Positions 12,095 to 22,898 of a DNA stretch of 64,000 nucleotides are shown one piece after another. The position numbers and the translations under genes were made by a program. The stretch spans positions 34,777,501 through 34,841,500 of the forward strand of contig NC_080559.1 of assembly GCF_030253575.1 (NCBI RefSeq), read 5' to 3'. Origin of the DNA: Rhododendron vialii. Lineage: Eukaryota > Streptophyta > Magnoliopsida > Ericales > Ericaceae. How positions within the stretch are numbered: position 1 is the stretch's first letter; each line of letters opens with the position of its first letter. The notes beneath the pieces were generated by a model that saw only the letters and a program-made list of their open reading frames with translations, made no database searches and was not told the origin of the DNA.

Positions 12095-12890
12095 GAAGAT
12101 GATAATTACTCAAAAAACCTTACCGAGATGCGTTCGGTACACCACAGGAACCCAGGTCAATTTTGAGGGAGATGTTTTTTGTAAATTAACAATGTTGTGT
12201 AAATTATTGTTTTCGAGCGTTATAATAATTTTAAAAACAAACTAGGCATGGTTTGGCTTAAATAAGCTGATTGGCTCAGTTTTTTTTTTTTTTTTTTGTC
12301 TTTGTTGTACTTTTGAATTTTGCATTTTAATTTTTATAAATTATTAATTCGTCTCGATCAGAGAAATTCCTACTATTTTTTGTTGATTTAAAGATGGTAC
12401 AAAAAATGAGGAAAGTAAGTAAAAAAATCCATGATGTAAGAGTGAGAAGCATGAAATTATTGGGGATTTTGGCTCCTTGTATTTCATGTTCGAAAGAGTG
12501 TGAAGTCCCTTTCCTTGTCCCCCTACTAAGTTTGACCCAATCCCATAGCTCTCTCAGCCACCCCATCAAAGCAAAGCGGGGACCCCAGCCCTCGCTAATC
12601 CAACGGCCCAAACTCATCCACAGGGCTAAGCCAACAATTACAACGTACGCCCCCCACCCCCACCCCTACTCCACACAATCCCACCACGTAGCCACGACTC
12701 ACCCGTCCACCAATTGTACCGCGACAACCCCAACCTCTCTCTCTCTCTCTCCACCCCCCCTCTCTCTCTCTCTAAAGTTCTGGCATCACCCCCCGCCGTG
12801 TGATCCGCTCCTTCTTGGAGTATTTTATTAGTATTAGTACTACTCCGTAACAAACAAAAAACGACAAGCGTGCGTTTGGATAGGGAACGA
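12095..12890. other. Intergenic and presumed promoter region, no gene seen
   Basis: Contains a poly-T run near 12280 and a CT-rich patch at 12735-12773. Reading frames across 12394-12931 overlap on both strands and consist mostly of Ser, Pro and Leu from the CT repeats. I regard them as artefacts. The CT-rich patch may be a core-promoter Y patch for the unit that follows. Confidence 0.4.
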
Positions 12891-13002
12891 TTTCTATTCC
12901 GCCGCCGCCCTCGCCAAAGGAATCTCCCCATCAGTTTTCAGTTTCACTCCCTCAAACCCTACCCGTCTCTCTTCACTCTTCCCTTCCCCGGCGGATTGAC
13001 CT

Positions 13003-13033
<31 letters not shown>

Positions 13034-14272
13034 AGAGGGAGAAGGAGAAGAATGAGAACAAAAAAAGAAAAGAAAAGAGGGTGAAGTGATTGACTTGAGA
13101 AAAAAACCCTAATTCTCGTATGAATATGGGTATGTTTCGAGAGAGAGAGAGAGAAGCGAAAGGGAGAGAGAGAGAGAGTGGGTGGGTGGGGGGTTTTGCC
13201 TGTTAAGATTGACAGAAGAGAGTGAGCACACACTGCTGGCAATTGTATAGAAGAGGTATACTATTGTGTGGTGCGTGCTCACTTCTCTTCTGTCAGTTTT
13301 TCTCCGCCTGTGCTGGACTCTCCTCCTGCTCATCATTACTCTCTCTCTCTCTCTCTCTGAATTTCTCTCGAAGATGGTCTCTCTCTCTCTCTCTATGGAT
13401 TTCTCTCGAAGATGGGATCATGGTGGGACTGACAATTGGATATATACAACACACTACCACCACACCCACCGAAGTCGTTTATTTGTTTCCCTACTTTTTC
13501 TTTTTTTTTAATCATTGATTCATTATATTTATTTATCTCTATAGTACATATTTAACATTCCTGTGTCTGTAAAAATACTACTACTATTTCTATTCCTTAT
13601 TTTTATTATATAAAATTCTGTGGCTGTTTGAGATGTGAAGCGTGACTTTTGATGCGTCAATGTTGGTGTTGGACAGGAGGAAGTGGGGTTTTGAACTTTG
13701 AAGGTACGCCTTGTTACTGTTCTGATTCCATGGAAAACTGTGAAATTTTTTTCCTCTCTTTTCCCCCATTCTTATCTTGTGTGGGTATTTATTTATTTTC
13801 CCTTTTTAGGAGTATTTTTCTTCTGATTCTTCTTTCATTTCACCACCATGATGGAATTGGTATGATTTCCCAATTCCCATGCCTTTCTTCTCCTCCTTTT
13901 TTTGAGCCCGGAATTTTTGTATAATCTGCTGAGCCTGCGAGAGACTTCTGTTTGTGATATTCCTTCAAAACCTGTGTTTCAATCAAGTAAACAAACAAAC
14001 TCCCTCAATGTAATTTTTACTTGTTCTTGGAGGCCCATATTTGACTCAAAATGGACGTATTTTTCAGCAAATGAAAAAAAAGGAGAGAGCGTGTGTTCAT
14101 GAGAAGCATCTTTTTGACGAATTAGTTGTTATTTACTGAATGCTTCATTAATTTTTTTTATGTTATGCTATCTAGAACTCTTGGTGGAAGGAGAGAGGAA
14201 GAAGATCCTTTTGGGAAGGTTTGGATGCTTCACTCATGACTATGGACGAAGAAGAAATCTTCGATTATACAG
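12890..14272 (+). other. Candidate 5' end of an unidentified transcription unit
   Basis: A pyrimidine-rich leader with several GA/CT runs (12735-13410) is followed by a segment ending in AG before GTACGCC (13704), and then by a short open exon. That exon starts at the ATG at 14236, reads MTMDEEEIFDYT in 36 bases, and ends in phase 1 at 14272 before a GTTAGA donor. I could not find a convincing next exon. Joining it to the possible exon at 21363 would give only 11 or 12 more residues before a stop. The unit may be a short or noncoding transcript, possibly the host of the hairpin 12 bases downstream. The product is unknown. Confidence 0.3.
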
Positions 14273-14283
14273 GTTAGAAACAA

Positions 14284-14376
14284 GAAGTAGCTAGGGATCT
14301 CAACTCCTAGTTTTCCTTATGGATGTGTTTGTTTCATGGATTTGTGGAGTAATTTGTTGAGATCCCTAGCTACTTC
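14284..14376 (+). ncRNA. Hairpin resembling a microRNA precursor
   Basis: Positions 14284-14304 and 14356-14376 are perfectly complementary over 21 bases (left arm starts GAAGTAGCTAGGG, right arm starts GTTGAGATCCC), separated by a 51-base loop. Pairing continues imperfectly below the stem (GGTTAGAAA against TTTTAGCC). Arm length and hairpin size fit a plant miRNA precursor. I do not recognise either arm as a known miRNA family. A small foldback transposon is the alternative, though I see no target duplication. The strand is inferred from the neighbouring candidate exon. Confidence 0.4.
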
Positions 14377-17300
14377 ATCTTTTAGCCTTTTCACTTCATC
14401 TTTTTCATTGCTTTTTTTTTTTTTTCTTCTCCTTTTCCCTCCGTAATCTCTTCATAAATCCTTGATATTTAGAAGACCTTTCTTTCTAGTAGAATTAGTT
14501 GAATATTGTTTATTGCCTTTTTTTTTTATTATATTAGTTCTCTCTTTCAGTCGTTGCTAACCGGAGTGCTTCTTTTGCATACACTTTAATTGTTGCCTGA
14601 CTTTAATCCCTCATGTATATTTGATTCTTTGGACTTATCTTTTTGTTTGTGTTTTGGGGGCTTAAAAATTATGTTTGGACTTTAATTGTTTGGGGCTAGA
14701 TGTATTGCCTGTTTCTCTGAAGGGACGTTAAGGATACATACTGCCCATATTTCATGGGAGCTTTGACAAATTGAACTCCAAACTTGAATGGCTTATTATA
14801 TTGTCTGTAGAAGAACAAGGCATTATAGGAGTAGTTTACCAAGTAATGTACCATATGAAAAGTTTGAGTGATGAGATGTTGTGGTTTTATTCAGTATGAG
14901 TGCGTTTGTTATGATATTGTAGCGTTAGTTACAAATTGTGAACGTTGTAGCCATGAAAGGGCATATAAGGCATACTTCTTTAGGGGGAAAATAGCCATTA
15001 TCATAGAATGATTAAGCAACTGGATTTCCATTGTCAGTTATAGTGGCCTTAATATGCCTTTTTGGTCAGATTGTGATTTGGAGCTAAGTCATATAATCCT
15101 TCAATTGGACCCTCCCGTCTCACTCTCACGAATTTTAATAGCTTAGGAATGTTTTCACTATCACGCTCATGCATTATGCGGCTTAAGGTTTAGTAGATTC
15201 AGCCAAGGGAACTTGAGTTACGTTATGACTCCAATTTAGGATTTGTACGGAGCTTCATTAGGAGTGTGTATGTGTTCAAACTTCATTTCACATGCTTTAT
15301 TCTTAGAGCATTTCATTGATAGGTATAATTGTTTAGTAGTCTAGCATCTTAATCTCTCCTTCATTCTTTTATAGCTTGGCTTTAGGTAGATAAACTAGGA
15401 AGATTTGAACCTAAATCTTTAATGGGAGAATACGACTTAAGCCGTTGGGGTGTCTTCTAGTTGAGCTTCCTTTCAATAGTAATGTTAAATCTTATTTGAT
15501 GTAATGACTTTTCTAGCTAGAGCTTATTAAAGGAGAATTTTTATTGGAAGTAATCACTATGTATGTATAGTTATCGTCTAAACAGTAAGGCGCCTAATAG
15601 TATTTTCCAGTCAATGTTACAAAGTTTGATGGAGGCCAGCTCACCATGCCCTACTTCTAACCACATAAAATGCATCACTAATGTCTACCATAAAATAAAA
15701 TAAAAACAATATTTTTTTGTTCTTTGATTTCTATCAAGGAATTTGATTGAGCGCAAGTACACCATTAACTCATTTTCTTAAAATAAGGGAAATCAGTAGC
15801 ATCCCTCTATGTATTCATTTGTGTAAATCGAACAACTTGAACTAAGATGAGAAATAGTTGCCTTTCGTTAGCAAATGATTTTCCAAACCACTACTACTAA
15901 AATGCACTCATGGGTGGGGATATATGCGAATTGTGTGTAGTTAGCTTTACATTGGGCGGTCGCCACTAAAGTTCATGAAGAGAATGAAAATTGAGGGTCG
16001 ATGGTGGTATGAAATGTGTATTTACGAATTTGACCGACAATTGGAAGGAAAATTTAACATGTTATCCTAAAAGAAAACTAGAAGCTTCCATGTTTATCTA
16101 TGCAATGGATTGGGAATTATTATGCAGTTCGAATTGTCCTAGTGAAGAAATCACCCTGGGCAGTGTTTATGTGAAAATTTGTTACTCTTTTCGTCCCAAA
16201 TTGTTTGCAATTTTTCAAAATTAGCAACACCAAAAGGCCAAAACCCAATTTCACCCCCTTTAGTTTAGAGGCGAAGGAAATACCAAGTTAATACACCAAG
16301 GTATTTGTGGAAGGGCAGCCCTAATGCCACGACTCAGATTTCTATTGCCACGACCTTTTGTGTAGTCTGACTATCTTGCCCTCACTTTAATCTTTTCCAC
16401 TTCTCTCCTTGTTTGCAAAGAAACCTTTGCCCAGTTCTCGTTGTGTGTTTCCAATTTGTTCTTATCTGCTTTGCAAGTTTAGGATCTCTACCCCGTTCAT
16501 CTTGATCTATCAAAATTAAAGACCCCCTTTTGTGGTCCACAATGACTCGGACAACCGCACGTCACTGATCTTAGGATGGAGCTAACGTCTTTGAACTCAT
16601 CAGCAATCACATGATTTTCTAGCTATTGTCAAGGTGTATTATTTTACACAAAAATAAAAGGGAACACCATGAAAAAGTCCAAGGGGGGGGGGGGGGGGGG
16701 GGTGGGGTTAGGGATGGAAAACGTGGTCACAGCTGTATAATTGTCGTGGCACTAGACAAAAGTGTCGTGGAATTATAATTTCCCTTTGTGGAAATTTAAA
16801 CACTTTTCAACCCTAAAACTTTTAGTCAATAAAAAGGGAGAATTCCCGTAATGAGCAAATAAATTGGGGCTGAGGGAGTATTGTTTACTTGTAGGCTTCA
16901 GGCTTGTGGACAGCTGGAGTAGTTTATCATCCTATAAGCTATATCTAGCACAATTTTGAGATGCATCTCCTTGATGCATTAAACATATTGCGATGTACTT
17001 GATTCAATTTTTTTTATATTCCATTGTGGAAATTCATTTCCTGGATCGTTGAATTAAGATAATCAGAACTTCCCATTGTTATGGAACTGAATGTTTCCAT
17101 CTTTTCTTTTACCCGTCACTCAATTTCTTGTTTGTATGATGCCGTAACGATAAATGCTACTTCCATAGCATAAAGGGCTGTCCCTTCCTTAATTGGGTAA
17201 GTTAGAGGAAAGGAAGGTGAAAGTTTAATTGTCTTACCTTTTTCCCCATCTCAGCTAAAAGAAATTGGAAGAAATGGATATAACAGGTATTGATAGTCTG

Positions 17301-17621
17301 TTTTTAAAGTAAACTTGCTTCTACTAGAAAAGTGCTGCCATTTGTATTGTGGGACCAAATGTCATGATCCTTGTTACAAGGTTTAGCTATAGGACTAGTT
17401 ATATGAGTACTAGTTTAGGGATAGATTTTGTGTGTGTATGCTTTATGACTTGACTATGTGAATAATCTTACCTATTTTAAATTTACACACTATTTTTCTC
17501 GCGCAAAAGCAATAGGAAGAAAGCTAAAAGCAAATAAAGAAAACCTAAGTGAGAAGATATTTCATTGTTTTGAATGATCATAGGAAATTTTGGTCTTGCA
17601 TTCTTTTCAACTAGAGGCTGG

Positions 17622-17632
17622 GGCACACGCAC

Positions 17633-17664
<32 letters not shown>

Positions 17665-17679
17665 CCACACGCACACGCA
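17622..17679. repeat. (CACACG)n hexanucleotide microsatellite
   Basis: About nine CACACG units with one T and one C interruption. The minus-strand frame rich in Val-Arg across it is a repeat by-product. Confidence 0.95.
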
Positions 17680-18434
17680 AGTCAGATTTTGACAAAATTT
17701 GTAAGCAATAAATAGGAAGCTATTGCCAAACTTCGGTCAAACAATAAACAGGAAGCTATGTTGGGCAAATTTTGCCAAAATCTTAGCCTTTAGTATTAAC
17801 CTATTCTAATAGATAAACAACAATTAAACTCTTGAAAATTCAATTGAACTGTTCATATATATTTTTTAACAATTAACATGTATATGCATATCTACACATT
17901 ACCATGCTAATGCTGCCGTTGCTGCCACCATTTTTCCCACGATCTAATACCTAAGTACTCTTTTATCAGTTGGTGATGTAAAAAAGAGAATTAACTTATC
18001 TGGTAACAAAATATGGGTGCGGAAGCCAAACAAAAATATGTATAGTTAGTGAGGTAAAAAAGAGTCTTAACTTTGATCAATTGGTGAGGTAGAAAAAGTG
18101 GCATCCCAACTTTTGCTTTTTTATGTTTAGGTTCTTAGTAAACAGAGTGTCTTGACTTTTATTTCTACAAAAAGGTGAACACATACCTATTTTCCTGAAA
18201 AGTGTTGCTAGACAAAAAAGGTTAGGAAACCATTTGAACGAAAGCATTTGTCGAATTTTGCCCCCTGCTTTGATCGAATTTTGACAGAACATGCAAAATT
18301 TGATTTGCACATGAATCGCATGTGCCCAAACCTCTAGCAGATATATAGCATTTCCTCAACCCAATGGACAAAGAGAAAACTGGGAATGTGCAGGTACCTA
18401 CAGTATCTATTATCAATGGGTTTCTGGCCCTCCG

Positions 18435-18737
18435 AAAACCTCGAATGGCCCACACGAGGTAGACTAAGGTCACAGTGTCTCGGGTCCTTCGAAAAACCTT
18501 GATCGACCCACCAAAAACTAGTACAATTAGAGACATAGCATAAGTGTTTTTTTTATTGAAGCAATTTGAAAAAGGTTGCGCAGCGGAGTACGGAAAACCT
18601 TAATCGGCTCACCCGCGGCAAAGTACAGTCACAGCGTCTCCGACCTTCCGAAAACCTTGATCGGCCCACCCGCGGCGGAGTACAGTCACAGCGTCTCTGT
18701 CCCTCCGAAAAACCTCGATCAAAGACATAGCATTAGA
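18435..18737. repeat. 57-bp minisatellite, at least three full units
   Basis: Full units begin AAAACCT at 18435, 18594 and 18651, each exactly 57 bp long, with partial units at 18492 and 18708. Shared words are GGTCACAG/CAGTCACAG and GCGTCTC. The 18594 and 18651 units read as 19 residues each (KTLIGSPAAKYSHSVSDLP and KTLIGPPAAEYSHSVSVPP). The word AGACATAGCAT flanks the array on both sides (18531 and 18723), suggesting that a larger block was duplicated. Confidence 0.85.
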
Positions 18738-19198
18738 GTTTTTTCGCGCGCATATGTGTATGAGAGAGAGAGAGAGATGGGGGGGGGGGGGGGGGGGTGG
18801 GTGGGGAACCTGAGTTCAGAGTTTGTGCGTGGGGAGGAAAATAAGGAGTGAGGTGGTTTTTAAGGGAATTGTGTGGGAGTAGTTGAAATTAAGTGAGGTG
18901 GGTGGTTTGGATGAGGGAAGTTTTGGATTAGGAAAAAGTCTTCATGGCTTCAATTTGAGGTCACACCAACTTGTGCTATGGCAAGTTGGATATTAGGAGC
19001 AATTATTTTTGGAGTGGCAAATACAAGTTGATACTTGTTACACTGTTTTTGGGTGATTGGCTATGGGTAAGTTAAATGTCGTAGGTCAATAGCTTTGCCT
19101 TATACAAGGTAGTTTTACCAGAGCCTCCTTTTCAAATGTATATGTTCAAGTGTTAAAATCGCTAATTGTTATTTGTATTTGTATAACTGTGATAATCA

Positions 19199-20290
19199 GC
19201 CAAAATTTTTTTTTTTTTTTGATTGGCAAAAATGAATTTTATTAAAAACGGGGAAAGGGAATGGGGATCCAACAAATAGTTGGATAATACACCACAAGGG
19301 CAAGCCCAAAACACCTAAAGGTCTATCAGGGTCCACATCAGAAAAAAACATTAAGTTCAACCCAAATCCAAATTAATCAAATACAACCAAACGCCTAAGA
19401 CCTGGCCCAAGCCTGGACCGACCCATCCAAACTATCCCACAAAACCCTAACTACACTGGCAGCCACCACTGTACATACCACCGGAGCCCAACTTCACAGT
19501 TAAACCGAGCCGGCCTCTCCTAGATGTAGAGACCGGCGGCGGGAACCAGCCTACGAAAAGTGAAAACCAAAGCAGCCAGGGCCTGAGGGCCAACCACCAC
19601 CACAATCTGCCATCACTGAAACATCCCTTGCACAAAACGATCTTCAACAGCAGCAACATCAAACCAGAAGAAGATGAATTGCCGGCCCCTCGTCTGAATG
19701 AGGACTCACACAGGCCGCCAGTCGGAATTCGGCACACAAAAGACGACCAAGATCAACCCATCCATGGGGACCGCAACCACCTCGCCACCACCAGAGAGAA
19801 ATCGACCCGACCAGACCGCCATCTTCGCCTATCGATTTTTGAAAAAGTTGGTTAAGAAAAACCAATTGGAGACCCATCTCCTTAGCAAGCACCAACTGCC
19901 AAACCCAGCCCAGACCGTCGACCACCACCGCATGTCGCCATGCCGATGAGACCACTTGCCAAACCCAAACAGAAACCACCAAACCAACGCCGGCCCACCC
20001 AATCTGCTGAGATACGGCACCATAGACCCACCGCACACTCGCCGCGCCGGCCCCCACTGGCTGTTAGGCGTTTCCAACTATGCCTAGGAGCAATAGCCGG
20101 CGGGGGACCACGCATCTTCTCTACTGGACTCCAGAGCCACCCTCGCCATTAGGCATAGCCAGATACACCTAACAGTGATATCCGGCGGGCGTCCGGCTCC
20201 AAGGGGATGAGGAGGGCGATGACAGGGGAGCACAGGGAGGAGGAAGATTACCTGCAAAAAAATAGGAGGGGGAATTCCAATTTTGCTTCC
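19199..20290 (-). mobile_element. GC-rich block, probable retroelement or retrocopy fragment
   Basis: A poly-T run at 19206-19220 followed by GATTGGCAAAAATGAATTTT looks like the poly(A) end of an element inserted in minus orientation. From there to about 20290 the sequence is far richer in GC than its flanks and has overlapping frames on both strands, none with a domain I recognise. The sharp change in composition and the oligo-T edge point to an inserted copy. Its class is uncertain. Confidence 0.4.
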
Positions 20291-20358
20291 GTCTTATCTT
20301 GTTATTTTTGTGAAATACATTAAAAGTTTGGAATCATGGATTAACCATGAACCAAACG

Positions 20359-20728
20359 CAGTGGCGGAGCTATCGTGGGGTCAGAAAAGGCCTGGACCCC
20401 ACCCAACTTATTGTTAAAGTGGATTTTGCCTAATTTCGGTAGATATTATGAAAAAAAATACTACTTATAAGATTTCAACCATAATTAAAAAGTAAGAACA
20501 ATATTCATTTTGAACACATTAAATTTTGGTGACTAGTCCTTGCTGAAATGATATTGCTTGTAGAAGGATATGATGCAACATTAATACTCAAAATTAATTC
20601 TTCAAGTGATCAAAATTGTTCCATAAAAACTTGTGACTACATTTAATCTTGAAATCTTGAAAAATCATCGTACTAACATTTGTTTCATAGCTCGGCCACC
20701 ATCAACTTTCATCCTGGCTCTGGCACTG
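20359..20728. mobile_element. hAT-like element remnant with CAGTGGCGGAGC end
   Basis: The left end CAGTGGCGGAGCTA and the right end GGCTCTGGCACTG (reverse complement CAGTGCCAGAGCC) form imperfect terminal inverted repeats of a kind common in plant hAT elements. No matching 8-bp duplication is visible, so the element is old or its ends are altered. A further possible hAT end, TGTGCACCCCTA, lies at about 20862-20873. Confidence 0.45.
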
Positions 20729-21362
20729 GTCCGTGCATTGGTTCGATTTGGTTTGTAGGACTTTTGGTCCGGTCCTGGATTTCAATTTCTTGGAACCATG
20801 GGTAATGGCTCGGTCCTTGGATTTGTACGAAACCAACCGATTTCGATCGTGTGCCTGCAGTGTGCACCCCTAATTTTAGGAATGCAATTCTTACCTCTCT
20901 TTTCTTGGGTTGTGGTGAGGAATGGATAATATCCAGACATAATTTTTCATTTTTGCATTAATCGCAGAACAAAATGATATATGAGGAGACAAAATGCAAT
21001 AGTAACAAAGACTGGTAAAGGGTTACCAGCTCTTAATGGTCAAAGTGGGCTTGTTCATTCTTAGCCTAAAATATTTTCTTTACTAGCAACCACCTCATTC
21101 ACTTTGGGTTTTCATTTGCTTTTAAAATTTAGGTTGCATCTAAGGAGAGAGTCCCAACTAAAAGTTCCTTGTTTAACTACACATAAAAACTATCTCGTTG
21201 GCCAATACTTGCTTAGTTTTCCACCTATTGTGCCCTTTACATGAGCTTATTCAGCGATTTTACCTCAATTGTTTTCATAAATTACTTGTCAACTAGACTT
21301 CCTTGTTATTTTTTCATGGGCCTCATTTTGTTAATGTAGCTTTATAGCTTATTCTTCCCCAG

Positions 21363-21506
21363 GTCTGGGTATAAGATCCAAGCATGACTTCAAATGCTGA
21401 TTCGGGAAGCATCCAGTTTACACAGAAGCAATTACTTATTCCAATCAAGCATCTCATATATATGATAGAAACCATAGACTATCTGCAAATGGTCTTATAT
21501 GACAAG
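21363..21506 (+). other. Possible isolated exon
   Basis: A pyrimidine-rich tract ending CCCCAG before 21363 and a GACAAG|GTATAC donor at 21507 frame 144 bases. From the ATG at 21384 it reads MTSNADSGSIQFTQKQ and onward for 41 codons. The first bases are closed by stops in all three frames, so if this is an exon the coding part must start here. No homology was recognised and no partner exon found. Confidence 0.2.
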
Positions 21507-22810
21507 GTATACGAGGTTTTATGTTTTCTTAGGCTGCTGGAGTCAGTTGCAATTTTTTTAGTCTTCTACCATGGTGCAAGCATTTTGTGAAATGAACTCA
21601 TGATTGTTATAATTGTTAAATCAAATCTGGGAGTGAACATGAAGATGGTGAAGTGAGGTTGACACGTATTGTTGTTCAGAGAAAAAGGTTGACACACCTT
21701 GCATGAGTGAGATTGTGATGGAGCGGAACCGTAGTGATGTTGTTGACATCTAAGAAGCACTAACTTGGACTCAAGAAATGGGCTAGCCATGACACTAACA
21801 AGTTGGCACGATAATGTCAGGAAAAGCCTAGAAACCATGATGCGGGGACACAGTAAATAATGTATAGTACATGCTTTCATTGGACTGATAACCGATTGAT
21901 CTTTGGCATTTAAAATAACTTAAAAATTATCGTACCACAATGGCAAGGAATCATTTTTACATTCTACCTACTCAGGAAGAGGATTAGTAATGATAAATTA
22001 TACTTATTTCAACCATTTTGGTAAAAGAATTATTTGGTAACCATTTGATCACAAGTTGTTAGTTTCCCAACTTGTAATGTTTTCGTACAAGTGTTAAGTA
22101 ATGGAACATGTGCCCCCCATGTGTTTGAAGCATGGTAATTGGATTCTATAATGTAGAAATAAGATATGGACACATGTTTGGGCAAATACGTGACACGTGT
22201 CCGGGAGTGCTTAACATGTACACATCCGCCCTCTTAGATGTCATTTCCTCTATCATGTATCATGAAGAAAACATGAGTTTTCTGTCCTAAATATTTTTTT
22301 GCGCTAGAATTTTTTTAGTGGAAGAGTTCCTTTAGGAAGAAGAACGTTTAGAGGAATTCAGTGCTCATGGGAGACTACATATAGGGTATCAATTGTGGAG
22401 CTCGTTTTGCAGGTCCGGGTTTCTTTTTGGTAAAAATTTTGCGGTTAAAGCGTATTGAAATTGATAGGGAGTTTCCTTTATTATGGAAGCATATGTCAAA
22501 GCTATTGTAACAAGTCATTATTCTGTTCGAAAGCAAATTTCCAAATTTATATGCATCAGTACTTGTTTTTTGGCAGTCAATATTTTGAAGGAGCGCAATG
22601 TAAACTGGAATGCGCGGCGTTGAAGTTTATTCCTTCAAAGTAGTGTTCGGGAGTCAAAGTGCATTTTCAGTTCTGGTAAGCTGCTTTTTATTTAGCTTCC
22701 ACAGGAAAGTTGAATGAGAAGTTTTGGGGATTTTTTCCAATAACAAATGTTGGTATGACATTACTGCAAAGAAGAAATCCCGGGAGAATCTACTTCAAAT
22801 GGAAGTAGTA

Positions 22811-22898
22811 GACAAACAGTAACCTGGAATTCAACTAGTAAAGCACTGGTTCCAGACAAACAATAACCGGGAATTCAACTAGTTAAGCACTGGTTCCA
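22811..22898. repeat. 44-bp tandem duplication
   Basis: Two units starting GACAAACA at 22811 and 22855 differ at only a few positions. Confidence 0.9.

Noticed and set aside
12394-13518. Several frames of 75-145 codons rich in Ser, Leu and Pro
   Set aside because: They run through CT/GA repeats on both strands with no conserved sequence; more likely leader and promoter DNA.
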